Shown: positions 31,552 through 39,823 of the stretch, piece after piece | Numbering within the stretch: the first letter of the stretch is position 1 | Layout: each line of letters begins with the position of its first letter | From: Archangium lansingense | GTDB taxonomy: Bacteria > Myxococcota > Myxococcia > Myxococcales > Myxococcaceae | Assembly: GCF_026626635.1 (NCBI RefSeq) | Contig: NZ_JAPNKA010000001.1 | Span: forward strand, 744,001 to 808,000 | Direction: 5' to 3' | Length of the DNA: 64,000 bases | Notes under the pieces: model-generated | Seen by the model: only the letters and a program-made list of their open reading frames with translations | What the model was told of the DNA's origin: nothing | Databases searched by the model: none | Position numbers and translations under genes: made by a program

Positions 31552-32514
31552 TCAGCGGGAAGCGGCCTGGAGGTGCTCGATGGGCAACCCCGCGCTCCTT
31601 CCCAGGTCCACGTACGTCCGCATCATCGAGCGGGTCTGCTCTCCCACCTTGGTGAAGTGGACCTTCAGATAGGTCTCCAGGTCGAAGGGCGTGAGCTGGG
31701 CCGCCACGGGAAGCAGCAGCTTGAATAGCACGGGGCGCAGCAGTGGCAGTACGGTGGAGGCGCTCCCCTTCGTGTGCGAGGCCGCGACCTGGACCGCCTC
31801 GCGCGCGGCCCGGTGGACGTGCTCCAGCGAGTCGCGCTGGAGGAACCGCTCGAAGCTCCAGCCGGCTGCTTCCAATCCGTTCACGAAGACGGTGAGCACC
31901 GCCGAGGGAATCGCCACGTCGCGTACTACATCCGGGGTGGGCCGGGCTGGGTACCCGCCGGCCCTCAGCGTCCGGATGACTGGCTGGAGGCGCTCCGGGG
32001 GCCCGCTGAACAAGCCCCGGCTCATCGGAGGGAGCCAGAACGCCGTACCCGGCCTCGGAAGCCGCTCCCCTGGCTTCAGCGGCGCGTGGAAGCTGATGAA
32101 GGGAATCATGCCGGAGACGAGCCGCTCCGGCGCAATCCATTGCAGGAGCCACTCGCGGTCATCGAGCGCCGGCTGGAGCATGATCCAGGTGGCCTCGCCC
32201 GTGGCCCGCGCCAGCTCGCCCACCCAGTTCCCGGCCCGCAGCGCCGTCGAGGAGACGCAGAGCCAGACCTGATCCCACCGCCGTGCCGCAACCTCCTCGT
32301 TCGAGACCTGGACTCCGAAGCCGGAGAACGTCGTCGGCTCGGGGTCCTTTTCGAGGATGCCGAGCTCGTAGAGGGTGAACCCATGCCGCGCCTCGTCCGC
32401 GTACTTTTCCTTCACCAGGAAGGAGAGCTCGCAGCCGGCCGCCTGGAGATACTTTCCGAACACCTGGCCGACGGCTCCCGCACCGACCAGCAGCACCCGA
32501 GGGGTTTCGTTCAT
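31552..32514 (-). CDS. Ketopantoate reductase (ApbA/PanE)-like oxidoreductase
   Basis: An intact 320-residue protein with an N-terminal NAD(P)-binding motif (VLLVGAGAVGQVFGKYLQAAG, residues 7-27) and a helical C-terminal domain as in ApbA/PanE-like proteins. It differs enough from PanE that pantothenate synthesis is not assured. The sequence from 32105 down to 31570 is duplicated at 27553-28088. The present 3' half may have been supplied by an integrated element, restoring the frame, while the original 3' end was displaced 4 kb away. No neighbour suggests a pathway. Confidence 0.85.
   Translation of the reverse strand: MNETPRVLLVGAGAVGQVFGKYLQAAGCELSFLVKEKYADEARHGFTLYELGILEKDPEPTTFSGFGVQVSNEEVAARRWDQVWLCVSSTALRAGNWVGELARATGEATWIMLQPALDDREWLLQWIAPERLVSGMIPFISFHAPLKPGERLPRPGTAFWLPPMSRGLFSGPPERLQPVIRTLRAGGYPARPTPDVVRDVAIPSAVLTVFVNGLEAAGWSFERFLQRDSLEHVHRAAREAVQVAASHTKGSASTVLPLLRPVLFKLLLPVAAQLTPFDLETYLKVHFTKVGEQTRSMMRTYVDLGRSAGLPIEHLQAASR
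31570..32105 (-). repeat. Direct repeat, copy 2 (within the intact reductase gene)
   Basis: Partner of 27553-28088: same orientation, gap-free, about 97% identical. The homology starts 18 bp inside the gene's 3' end and stops within the codons for the PFISFHAPLKPGER region. Confidence 0.95.
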
Positions 32515-32703
32515 GGCGTGACTCCTACCACCTCCACCGGGGCGGCCGCCCCTCCATCGGCTGGGCCGGTCAGGCTGCTAGAATCCCCTGGCATCCATAA
32601 GGGAAGGTCCTCCTCGTGGGCGCAGGTGTCGCATTCCTTCAAGCGCCCCCGCGGCCCTCCTCCTATCTTTCACGCGGAAATCACGGAACGAGGTCTACGA
32701 GAC

Positions 32704-33012
32704 ATGTCGAGCAAGGGACCCGTCGGTGGAGCGCTCGCGATCGAAATCGAGATGCGCGCTGAGGCGGCCTCGAGCATCAGGGCCCTCGGACAGAGGATCG
32801 AGCGGCAGCTCTCCGAACTGCAGCAGCTCGGGCAGCAGGTGCGGGCCATGGCACCGAGCCCGGCGCGAAACAAGAAGCTCGCCGAGTACGAAGAGAAGCG
32901 GCTCGATGCCGAGTACCGCAAGTGGACGCTCATCGTGCAGCGCGAGGCGATGGGGCTCTACAACCACGACGATGTGGAGGAGATCTACCGCGTCCCGCCC
33001 AAGCTGAGCTGA
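32704..33012 (+). CDS. Small coiled-coil protein of unknown function
   Basis: A 102-residue soluble protein. Residues 15-75 form an amphipathic, Glu/Arg/Leu/Gln-rich coiled coil (RALGQRIERQLSELQQLGQQ), followed by a conserved-looking Trp/Tyr segment (YRKWTLIVQREAMGLYNHDD). The ATG at 32704 gives a compact protein; the longer upstream frame is antisense to the reductase. It is convergent with the ABC binding-protein gene. No family recognised. Confidence 0.7.
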   Translation: MSSKGPVGGALAIEIEMRAEAASSIRALGQRIERQLSELQQLGQQVRAMAPSPARNKKLAEYEEKRLDAEYRKWTLIVQREAMGLYNHDDVEEIYRVPPKLS

Positions 33013-33066
33013 GCGACCCGCTCGGCCATGCACCTACTGGCGCGGACCTGGGGCCAGCCTGTTTCA

Positions 33067-34098
33067 TCAGGGGCTCGTGTCCTGCTGCGCTGGCTGACCC
33101 TGGGAGCCCATCACCTCGCGCAGGAGCGAGTCGTCCACCAGGCCCGACAGGTCAGAGCTGGGGATGAAGCCGAGCTGCCGTGCGTGCTCGGCCGCCTGCT
33201 GAAGCTGGCCCGGGTTTACCTCCAGGGCGGGCTCCAGCCGAGAGAAGGCGTCCTTGAGCACGGCCTCGGAGATGGGGTGCCCGGTTACCTTGCCGAAGGC
33301 GTCGTTGACGCGCGAGATGAAGGCCTCGGGCTGCTGCTGCCAACTGCGCGTGAGCTCCACGTGGGCGCGCAAGAGTTGTTTGATCTGCTCGGGCCGCTCC
33401 TTGAGCGTCTTCTGGGTGGTGACGAGTACCGTGGTGTGGAAGCGTCGCTCCGGCCACAGGTCGCGCTCGTCCAGGAGGATGTGGCCTCCGCCCTCGGCCA
33501 CCATGCGCGCGCCCCACGGCTCGGGCACCCAGGCGCCTTCAATCTTTCCATTGATGAAGAGGCCGAGGATGTCCGGGTTGGATAGAGGGGTGACGGTGAC
33601 GTCCTGCCCCACCTTCATCCCCTGCTGGCCCAGCCAGTATCGCAGCGCGATGTCCTGGGTGTTGCCGAGCTGAGGCGTGCCGAGCGTCTTGCCCTTGAGC
33701 TCCGCCGGAGTGCGCGCCGTCTTCGTCACCAGCACCGCGCCGTTGTCGGCCGCCGCGGCGATGATGCGCAACTCCCGCCCGCCCTTGAGGAAGGTATTGA
33801 TGGCGGGCCCGGTGCCCACGTAGGACACGTCCAGCGAGCCGGAGCTGAGCGCCTCCATGGCCGCCGGTCCGGCGTTGAACATCTTCATCTCGATGCCGGG
33901 CACGGCCTTCTGGAAGGCGCCCGAGGCATTGCCCACCAGGGCCTGGCCGTGGGTGATGTTGGGGAAGAAGCCCATGCGCAGCGGGCGCTGCTCCTTCATG
34001 CCCTGTTTTGCCGAGCCCTCCCCCGCCTGCTCCTTCTTGCACCCGCTCGCCGCCAGACACAGGGCAGCGACCCCCACCACCAGCAATCCGAAACGCAT
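33067..34098 (-). CDS. ABC transporter substrate-binding lipoprotein, sulfonate/nitrate/taurine type
   Basis: A periplasmic binding protein of 343 residues with a lipoprotein signal (MRFGLLVVGVAALCLAASGC). The SsuA/TauA/NMT1 fold is evident in LRMGFFPNITHGQALVG, SLDVSYVGTGPAINTFLKGG and KIEGAWVPEPWGARMVAEGG. It delivers an aliphatic sulfonate, taurine or similar anion to the permease encoded 63 bp upstream. It is last in a three-gene operon whose first gene contains a cysteine dioxygenase, which favours an organosulfur ligand, though the ligand cannot be read from sequence. Confidence 0.92.
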   Translation of the reverse strand: MRFGLLVVGVAALCLAASGCKKEQAGEGSAKQGMKEQRPLRMGFFPNITHGQALVGNASGAFQKAVPGIEMKMFNAGPAAMEALSSGSLDVSYVGTGPAINTFLKGGRELRIIAAAADNGAVLVTKTARTPAELKGKTLGTPQLGNTQDIALRYWLGQQGMKVGQDVTVTPLSNPDILGLFINGKIEGAWVPEPWGARMVAEGGGHILLDERDLWPERRFHTTVLVTTQKTLKERPEQIKQLLRAHVELTRSWQQQPEAFISRVNDAFGKVTGHPISEAVLKDAFSRLEPALEVNPGQLQQAAEHARQLGFIPSSDLSGLVDDSLLREVMGSQGQPAQQDTSP

Positions 34099-34160
34099 AT
34101 GCCGCCCAGGGTGGGGAGGGTCAGGACCCGCCGCACATGGACTGGGGTACGAGGCTTCTG

Positions 34161-34925
34161 TTAGCCCGGCACCAATCCCCAGCGGCGGCGCACGCGCAGC
34201 TCCACCGTCTGGAAGAGGAGGCGGTCGATGACGGTGCCCACGGCGATGATGCAGAGCATCACCGCCATCACCTGGGGAATCTCCATCAGCTCGCGGCCCA
34301 TGGTGAGCAGCTGGCCCAGTCCGCCGGACACGTACAGCAGCTCGCCGGCCATGAGAGCCCTCCAGGCGAAGCTCCACCCCAGCTTGAGCCCGGTGACGAT
34401 GCCGGGCAGCGCCGCGGGCAGCAGCACGCCTCCGTAGAAGCGCGCCCCGCGGATGCCGTACGTAGAAGACACGCGCAACAGCAGCGGGTCCACGCCCATG
34501 ACGCCGTCCTCCACCGCGATGGCGATGGCCAGCACCGAGCCCATCACCACCACGAAGATGATGGACGTCTCGGTGAGGCCGAACCACAGCAGCGCCAGCG
34601 GCAGCCAGCAGATGGAGGGGAGTGCTTGCAGGCCCACCACCAACGGGCGCAGCAGCCGCCGCACGGGCTTTATCCGCCCCATGACAACGCCCAGCGGCAC
34701 GCCGATGATCACGGACAGGCCATAGCCCTGGGCGAGCCGTCCCAGTGAGCGCGTGACGCCAGCCCACAGCCGGCCATCGCGCGCCATGGCGACGAGGCTC
34801 TCAGCGACTGCCTTCGGGCCCGGGAACAGGTGGTGCGGCCATGGGCCGAACCGGGCCAGCAGCGCCCAGACCGCCAGGAGTCCCGCGAGGAACAGCAGCT
34901 TCTGTCCCAGGTGCCACGCCTTCAT
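34161..34925 (-). CDS. ABC transporter permease, SsuC/TauC type
   Basis: An inner-membrane permease of 254 residues with about six transmembrane segments and the EAA loop contacting the ATPase (SSTYGIRGARFYGGVLLPAA). FPGPKAVAESL near the N-terminus is typical of SsuC/TauC/NrtB permeases. GAGGAA precedes the ATG by about 6 nt. The start lies inside the upstream fusion gene (125-bp overlap in another frame), so translation is likely coupled. Confidence 0.94.
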   Translation of the reverse strand: MKAWHLGQKLLFLAGLLAVWALLARFGPWPHHLFPGPKAVAESLVAMARDGRLWAGVTRSLGRLAQGYGLSVIIGVPLGVVMGRIKPVRRLLRPLVVGLQALPSICWLPLALLWFGLTETSIIFVVVMGSVLAIAIAVEDGVMGVDPLLLRVSSTYGIRGARFYGGVLLPAALPGIVTGLKLGWSFAWRALMAGELLYVSGGLGQLLTMGRELMEIPQVMAVMLCIIAVGTVIDRLLFQTVELRVRRRWGLVPG

Positions 34926-36486
34926 GGTGTGTTCCTCGTTCTTCCCGGGCGCCCGGGCGGGTCCCGCTCATGGAATCGCTCTCGCGGAGCATGGAGCGGA
35001 TCTGCCGCGCCAGCCCCACCAGCTCCACGTCATCGGGGCCTCGCGGCATGGGCAGCCGCACCTCGAGGTCCCTCAGGATGCGGCCGGGCCGTGGTGCCAT
35101 CACCACCACCCGGTTGGCCAGTACCAGCGCCTCCGTCACGTCATGGGTGACAAAGACAATCGTCTTGTGCGTCTCCAGCCACACCCGTTGCAGCAACTCG
35201 TGCATGTGCACGCGTGTCTGCGCGTCCAGCGAACCGAAGGGCTCGTCCATCAGCAGCACCGGTGAGTCCACCGCCAGCGCCCGGGCGAGCGCCGTGCGCA
35301 TCTTCATCCCGCCCGACAGCTCGTGCGGCATCGCATCCTCGAAGCCCTCGAGCTGCACGTAGCGGATGAAGCGGCGTGCGCGCTCGGAGCGCTCGGCCCG
35401 GGACATGCCCCGGGCGGAGAGCACGAACTCAATGTTTTGCCGCACGGACAGCCAGGGGAAGAGCGCCGCATCCTGGAACATCAGCAGCCGGTCCGGCCCC
35501 GGCCCGGCGATGGGTTTGCCGTCGATGCGCACCTGCCCGCCGGTGGGGGAGATTTGTCCCGCCAGCGCGTACAGCAGGGTGGACTTGCCACAGCCCGAGG
35601 GCCCCAGCAGGCACACGAACTCGCCGGAGCGGATGTTGAGATTGACGTCCTGGAGCGCCACCACCTTGTTGGCGTAGCGGTGCTCCACGCGCTTGACGGC
35701 AATCTTCGCCGAGTCCTCGCCCACCCGGGCGGGGACGAGGGTCTCCTTCACTGTTTCCTTCACCTCCTGCACGCGCCGGAAGAGTGAGCGCCAGAGGCGG
35801 GCGAGCCGTCCGGGGCTCAGCCTGGCCGTGGGGGGAGGAGAGCGCGAAGAGGTCGGGTCGGCGAGGCGCATCACACGGTCGTAATGAAGTTTGCGCAGTT
35901 CGCAACTGGAGCGGCGCGGGTCATAGGTGAGGCATTGGTCGATGGGGCGGGAATACACGTGCAGGGAGATGGCGAAGCCGCTGCGCGCGCCGGTGCGCAC
36001 CGAGTGCAATTCCATCTCGGGGTTGCGGTGGTCCATGGCGCCGGGCAACAGCGTGCGGCGAGGGCCCATGCGCTCGACGAGCGCGTAGCCGGGCTCCTGG
36101 CCGCCTGCTACCAGCCGGTAGTCAGAGACCTCCAGCTCGCCCGCAACGGTCATCAGGAAACACTCCTGGCCGTCGTGCCCGTGGATGGGCGCGCGTGCAC
36201 CTCGGCCCCAGCCCAGCACGAGCACCTCGAGGTCCTCGTCCCGGTACACCAGGGTGCGGGTGTAGCGGCCCTCGCGCAGCAAGGCGAACGGCTCCACCGC
36301 ACGCCGATGGAGCTGGCCCTGCCGGAGGACCTCCTCGATGGCCTGGATACCGCCCCGGGCATGGGCTTCCCGGAGTCGCAGGATGAACTGCCTCAAGGAG
36401 AGGGCGCGGGGAGGGACGAAGGTATCGGGCTCAGGTGCGAGAGCAGCGTCCATCGCCTGCCATCCGGTCGGTGGGCTGCGTTCCAT
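34801..36486 (-). CDS. Fused cysteine dioxygenase-ABC transporter ATPase (SsuB/TauB type)
   Basis: A 561-residue two-domain protein. Residues 20-210 are a complete cysteine dioxygenase: iron ligands His102 and His104 (PIHGHDGQECF) and His161 (ELHSV), catalytic His176/Tyr178 (SLHVYSRP), substrate Arg77 (YTRTL) and Cys109 at the position of the eukaryotic Cys-Tyr crosslink. Residues 262-500 are an ABC ATPase with GPSGCGKS, LSGGM and VLLMDEPFGSLDAQ. The C-terminal 40 residues overlap the permease gene and look unstructured. AAGGAG lies 6 nt before the ATG. The pairing suggests coupling of cysteine oxidation to sulfinate or taurine traffic, with cytoplasmic and membrane-associated activity. Confidence 0.93.
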   Translation of the reverse strand: MERSPPTGWQAMDAALAPEPDTFVPPRALSLRQFILRLREAHARGGIQAIEEVLRQGQLHRRAVEPFALLREGRYTRTLVYRDEDLEVLVLGWGRGARAPIHGHDGQECFLMTVAGELEVSDYRLVAGGQEPGYALVERMGPRRTLLPGAMDHRNPEMELHSVRTGARSGFAISLHVYSRPIDQCLTYDPRRSSCELRKLHYDRVMRLADPTSSRSPPPTARLSPGRLARLWRSLFRRVQEVKETVKETLVPARVGEDSAKIAVKRVEHRYANKVVALQDVNLNIRSGEFVCLLGPSGCGKSTLLYALAGQISPTGGQVRIDGKPIAGPGPDRLLMFQDAALFPWLSVRQNIEFVLSARGMSRAERSERARRFIRYVQLEGFEDAMPHELSGGMKMRTALARALAVDSPVLLMDEPFGSLDAQTRVHMHELLQRVWLETHKTIVFVTHDVTEALVLANRVVVMAPRPGRILRDLEVRLPMPRGPDDVELVGLARQIRSMLRESDSMSGTRPGAREERGTHHEGVAPGTEAAVPRGTPGGLGAAGPVRPMAAPPVPGPEGSR

Positions 36487-36763
36487 TGTCGCTCTCCTTC
36501 CGCCCTTCAATCGGACCTCAGGGCGGGTGAGGCCCGATGAAGGTGGGGATGACACCTCGCGCAGCCAAGGTGGGGCGGGCCGCCGGAGGGGGGCTCGGCT
36601 CAGACCTGGGGGCAGGGCGATTGCCTGCTCGGCGCTATTTCCCACCCCGTGAGAATCCGTCAGATCCAGACTCCCCCCGGAAAATGAGGGGGGTAAGCAA
36701 CTTCCACACGGGTCCGTGGGAGAATGGATCAACGGATTTCACACAGATTCATTAGGAGCCCCC

Positions 36764-37699
36764 ATGACCTCCATTGATCGTAATCGCAGCGCCGTGGCCC
36801 CGACGGGCCGCCAGACCGTCGAGAAGGCCCAGCAGCCCGTGGCCACGCCGGTGAACACCGTGAAGGCGGACGGCGCCAAGGTGGCGAAGAAGGCTGGGGA
36901 CGGCTTCGAGACGGGTCCGGCGCGCCAGGTGTCGGCGAACCTGCTGGGTGGCAGCAAGCCGAAGGACAAGGTGTATGACGGTCAGTTCGTGGGCGCTGGC
37001 GGCCAGACCTTCCCGCCCGGCACGCCCCTGAAGGACATCCCGGGCGTCACCCCGCGCAACAACCCCAACCCGGACAAGACGATCATCTACGTCAACGGCA
37101 TCCTGACGCCCAAGGAGTCGCAGTCCAGCGACCTCCAGGCCATCGCCGACAAGACGAACGCCAAGGCCATCGGCATCCACAACTCCACCGAGGGTGTCAT
37201 CTCCGACCTGGCCCAGTGCGTGAAGGACAAGCTGGACAAGGGCACCAACCCCGCCGTGGACACGCTGGCGGACACCCTCTACTCGGAGCTGAAGGCTGGC
37301 CGGGACGTGCAGCTGATGGGCTACAGCCAGGGCGGTCTCATCACCGCGCGCGCCCTCTTCGACGTCGAGCGCCGGCTGCGCATCGAAGATGGGATGTCCA
37401 AGGGGGATGTCCAGAAGCTGATGGGCAAGCTGAGCGTCGAGACCTTCGGCGCGGCGTCCACCAAGTACCCGGACGGCCCCCAGTACGTGCACTACATCAA
37501 CAACCGCGACGTGGTGCCCACCCTCACGGGCCTCGGCGGCAGCGTGGATCCGCTCAAGTTCCTCAAGGACGCGGGCGCGGGCGCGGTGGTGCATCGCTTC
37601 GGCGATGGCGGCCTCAACCTCGCCAACAACCACAGCCTGCAGCACACGTACCTGAACCACCGCGTGCCCTTCGAGCAGGCGCGCGCCAACCAGTTCTAG
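36764..37699 (+). CDS. Cytoplasmic-type alpha/beta hydrolase (GxSxG) of unknown substrate
   Basis: A 311-residue protein with a disordered basic N-terminus (residues 1-60), no signal peptide, and a lipase-like core: IIYVNGILTPKES, the nucleophile elbow QLMGYSQGGLITARA (Ser188) and a C-terminal His candidate in NHSLQHTYLNHRVPF. Thioesterase-, cutinase- or effector-like activity is possible. AGGAG sits 6 nt before the ATG. It is divergent from the cysteine dioxygenase-ABC operon and ends at a strong terminator. A secreted effector without a Sec signal is one option. Confidence 0.78.
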   Translation: MTSIDRNRSAVAPTGRQTVEKAQQPVATPVNTVKADGAKVAKKAGDGFETGPARQVSANLLGGSKPKDKVYDGQFVGAGGQTFPPGTPLKDIPGVTPRNNPNPDKTIIYVNGILTPKESQSSDLQAIADKTNAKAIGIHNSTEGVISDLAQCVKDKLDKGTNPAVDTLADTLYSELKAGRDVQLMGYSQGGLITARALFDVERRLRIEDGMSKGDVQKLMGKLSVETFGAASTKYPDGPQYVHYINNRDVVPTLTGLGGSVDPLKFLKDAGAGAVVHRFGDGGLNLANNHSLQHTYLNHRVPFEQARANQF

Positions 37700-37742
37700 C
37701 TCCGAGGCCAGGCCGTCGCTGACGGCTGGTCGTCCGACCCCC

Positions 37743-37775
37743 GGGGGAGGCGCTGACAGGCGACCTCCCCTTTTT
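37743..37775 (+). terminator. Rho-independent terminator after the hydrolase gene
   Basis: GGGGAGGCGC pairs with GCG-A-CCTCCCC (one bulged A) around a TGACAG loop, followed immediately by TTTTT. It is the best intrinsic terminator seen in the window. Confidence 0.85.
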
Positions 37776-37868
37776 CATGGGCTCATCCAAACCCACTCTT
37801 CTTGCGTATGCCCTCTGGATGAACCCGGGCGGCGCGCAGGGCGCGTGCGTCCGGAGGAGTGGGGAGCC

Positions 37869-38390
37869 ATGGAGGAGGATGGGGCGCTGCTCGGCGCCAT
37901 CGCCGGGGGCAGCAAAGCGGCCTTCCAGTCCTATTACGAGCGGCACGCAGGCCGGCTGCTGGGCTACGTGCTGCGCGTGACGAGGGACCGCACGCTCGCC
38001 GAGGATGTGGTGCAGGACGTCTTCACTGCCATCTGGCAGAAGGCCTCCAGCTACCGGGCCGAGCAAGGCACGCCCCTGGCGTGGATGTACATGATTGCCC
38101 GCAACAAGCTGGTGGACCGCTGGCGACGCCGGGTACCCGGCTCGGAGCCCTCGGCCTTCGAGGAAGAGCGTCCGGTGCTGGCGCTCGTCCAGGCAGACCC
38201 CGAGCTGTCCATGAGTCTGGAGCGGGCCTTGGGAGTCCTTAGCCCAGAGCAGCGCCAGGCGGTCGAGCTGGCGGTGCTGGGTGGCTACACGCACGAGGAG
38301 GCCGCGACGGAGCTCTCGGTCCCGCTGGGCACCCTCAAGTCTCGCATCCGCATGGCCCTGCTGCACATGCGCGCCCTGCTGACGGAGTGA
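37869..38390 (+). CDS. ECF sigma factor, RpoE/ECF11-like
   Basis: An RNA polymerase sigma factor of 173 residues with region 2 (AFQSYYERHAGRLLGYVLRV, LAEDVVQDVFTAIWQKAS, PLAWMYMIARNKLVDRWRRR) and region 4 (LSPEQRQAVELAVLGGYTHE, TLKSRIRMALLHMRALL). The gene for a ChrR-type anti-sigma factor starts 4 nt after its stop, so it is likely the singlet-oxygen/photo-oxidative stress sigma factor known from Rhodobacter and related to myxobacterial light responses. GGGGAG precedes the ATG. No ECF11-like promoter is obvious immediately upstream. Confidence 0.94.
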   Translation: MEEDGALLGAIAGGSKAAFQSYYERHAGRLLGYVLRVTRDRTLAEDVVQDVFTAIWQKASSYRAEQGTPLAWMYMIARNKLVDRWRRRVPGSEPSAFEEERPVLALVQADPELSMSLERALGVLSPEQRQAVELAVLGGYTHEEAATELSVPLGTLKSRIRMALLHMRALLTE

Positions 38391-38394
38391 AGCG

Positions 38395-39042
38395 ATGAAG
38401 CCCGTGAACCATCCCCCTTCTGAGCGGTTGCTAGCCTACGCCACGGGCACCGCGGACGTGCCCCTGCGCCTCCTGCTGGAGACGCACCTGTCCTTCTGTC
38501 CCGATTGCGGGCGCGAGCTGGGGCGTCTCGCAGAGCCCGGAGGCACGGTGCTCGAGGCCATGCCCGAGGCACCCGTGCCCTCTGCGCTCTTCGACCGCAT
38601 CTGGGCGGAGGCCTCCCAGCATGAGCCCCCGCGGCCGGTGGAGGGAGTGCCGCTGCCGCCGTCGGTGCTGGCGGAGCTGCCGCCTCCGGAGCGCTGGAAC
38701 TGGCACTCGGTGTTGGGCAGCGGCAGCCGGACGGCGCGCCTGGTGAGGGAAGCGCCAGGCGGGTGTGGGCTCTTCCTGGTGCAAATTCAGCCGGGGGCCC
38801 GCTTCCCGAGGCACGCGCATCAGGGCGGCGAAGAGGGAATGGTGCTGGCCGGTGGCGTTTGGGACCGGGGGCGCTTCCTAGAGGCGGGCGACTGGAACAG
38901 CGCGCCTGCGGGCTCCACACACGAGCTCATCGCGGACCCGAAGGAGGGCTGCTGGGCGCTGGTGCGCGAGGAGTGCGAGGACGTGCGGCTGTCGGGCTGG
39001 AGGGGCGTGCTGCAGCGGGCCGCCTCACTCCTGTCTCACTGA
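38395..39042 (+). CDS. chrR: ChrR-type anti-sigma factor with zinc-binding and cupin domains
   Basis: A 215-residue anti-sigma factor that would hold the adjacent ECF sigma factor inactive until singlet oxygen or hydroperoxides act. The zinc-binding ASD domain has His6, His31, Cys35 and Cys38 (ETHLSFCPDC), matching the Zn ligands described for Rhodobacter ChrR even in numbering. The C-terminal cupin has His139, His141, a Glu at 145/146 and His175 as expected metal ligands (PRHAHQGGEEGMVLAGGVWD, STHEL). The 4-nt spacing to the sigma gene implies coupled translation. Confidence 0.94.
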   Translation: MKPVNHPPSERLLAYATGTADVPLRLLLETHLSFCPDCGRELGRLAEPGGTVLEAMPEAPVPSALFDRIWAEASQHEPPRPVEGVPLPPSVLAELPPPERWNWHSVLGSGSRTARLVREAPGGCGLFLVQIQPGARFPRHAHQGGEEGMVLAGGVWDRGRFLEAGDWNSAPAGSTHELIADPKEGCWALVREECEDVRLSGWRGVLQRAASLLSH

Positions 39043-39065
39043 GCACCCCACCGAGCGCCTCGGCC

Positions 39066-39617
39066 TCAGTGCCACTCGACGCGGTAGGTGCAGCCACTGC
39101 CCTCCGCGCGCACGTGGTGGACATGGGGCTCGCGGGCTCCGGAGGCTCCGAGCGCGGCCTCGATGATGCCCTGGTAGTACGAGGGCATGCCGAGCGTCTC
39201 GTTGATGTGGACCTCGTACGCGGTGGGCGCCAGCTCGGTGAGCTGCATCTGCACGTAGTTGTCGGCGTTGCGGAAGTTGTGGTTCATCCGCATCAGCAAG
39301 CGGCGGGGCCCAAGGGCGCGGCCGAGCGCGAGCATGCCGCGGCCGAGCACCGTCTCGCTGACGTCGGTGACCATCTTCTGGCCGAGCCGGCGGTAGGCCT
39401 CCTCGAGGTGCAGGTCGGGGAAGAGGTCTCGCACGACGATGTCGAGGGAGGGGCGCCAGACGGACGCCGGGTAGAAGGGGAGGGGTTGCCGGTCGACGTG
39501 GAGGCCCATGCGTCCGAGGGCACTCCGGGCCGCGGTGGAGAGTCTTCCGTGCAGGGCAATCTGGAAGATGCCGTGGAAGGTGTTCCCGAACACCACCCGC
39601 TCATCCATCATCATCAT
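39066..39617 (-). CDS. DUF2378 family protein (TIGR02265)
   Basis: A 183-residue protein of the Myxococcales-enriched DUF2378/TIGR02265 family, with GMLALGRALGPRRLLMRMNH and LTELAPTAYEVHINETLGMP as characteristic stretches. The family is highly expanded in fruiting myxobacteria; its function is unknown, with a heme-nitric-oxide/V4R-like ligand-binding fold suspected. The start is the ATG at 39617 in a run of Met codons. It is convergent with chrR, 23 bp apart. Confidence 0.9.
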   Translation of the reverse strand: MMMMDERVVFGNTFHGIFQIALHGRLSTAARSALGRMGLHVDRQPLPFYPASVWRPSLDIVVRDLFPDLHLEEAYRRLGQKMVTDVSETVLGRGMLALGRALGPRRLLMRMNHNFRNADNYVQMQLTELAPTAYEVHINETLGMPSYYQGIIEAALGASGAREPHVHHVRAEGSGCTYRVEWH

Positions 39618-39823
39618 GCATGTCCCCCGGTTGCGAGAGCCCCTACAGGCGGGGCTGCGTAGCACCCTGCGACCCACAGGGCCGCACCGAACAGCACCCA
39701 TGGTGACACGGAAGGATGTGACACGCCTGAAACCGGCCGGCGGGGATGTTGAGCGGTGAGCGAAAGGGGCGCTCAAAACCAGACACTGAGGCCCGATTTC
39801 GCGAAAAACCTGTGGCGGGAGGC

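Noticed and set aside
33067-34767. Upstream extension of the ABC binding-protein frame to 34767
   Set aside because: The extension is antisense-like Arg/Gly-rich sequence overlapping the permease gene. The lipoprotein signal starting at 34098 is clear.
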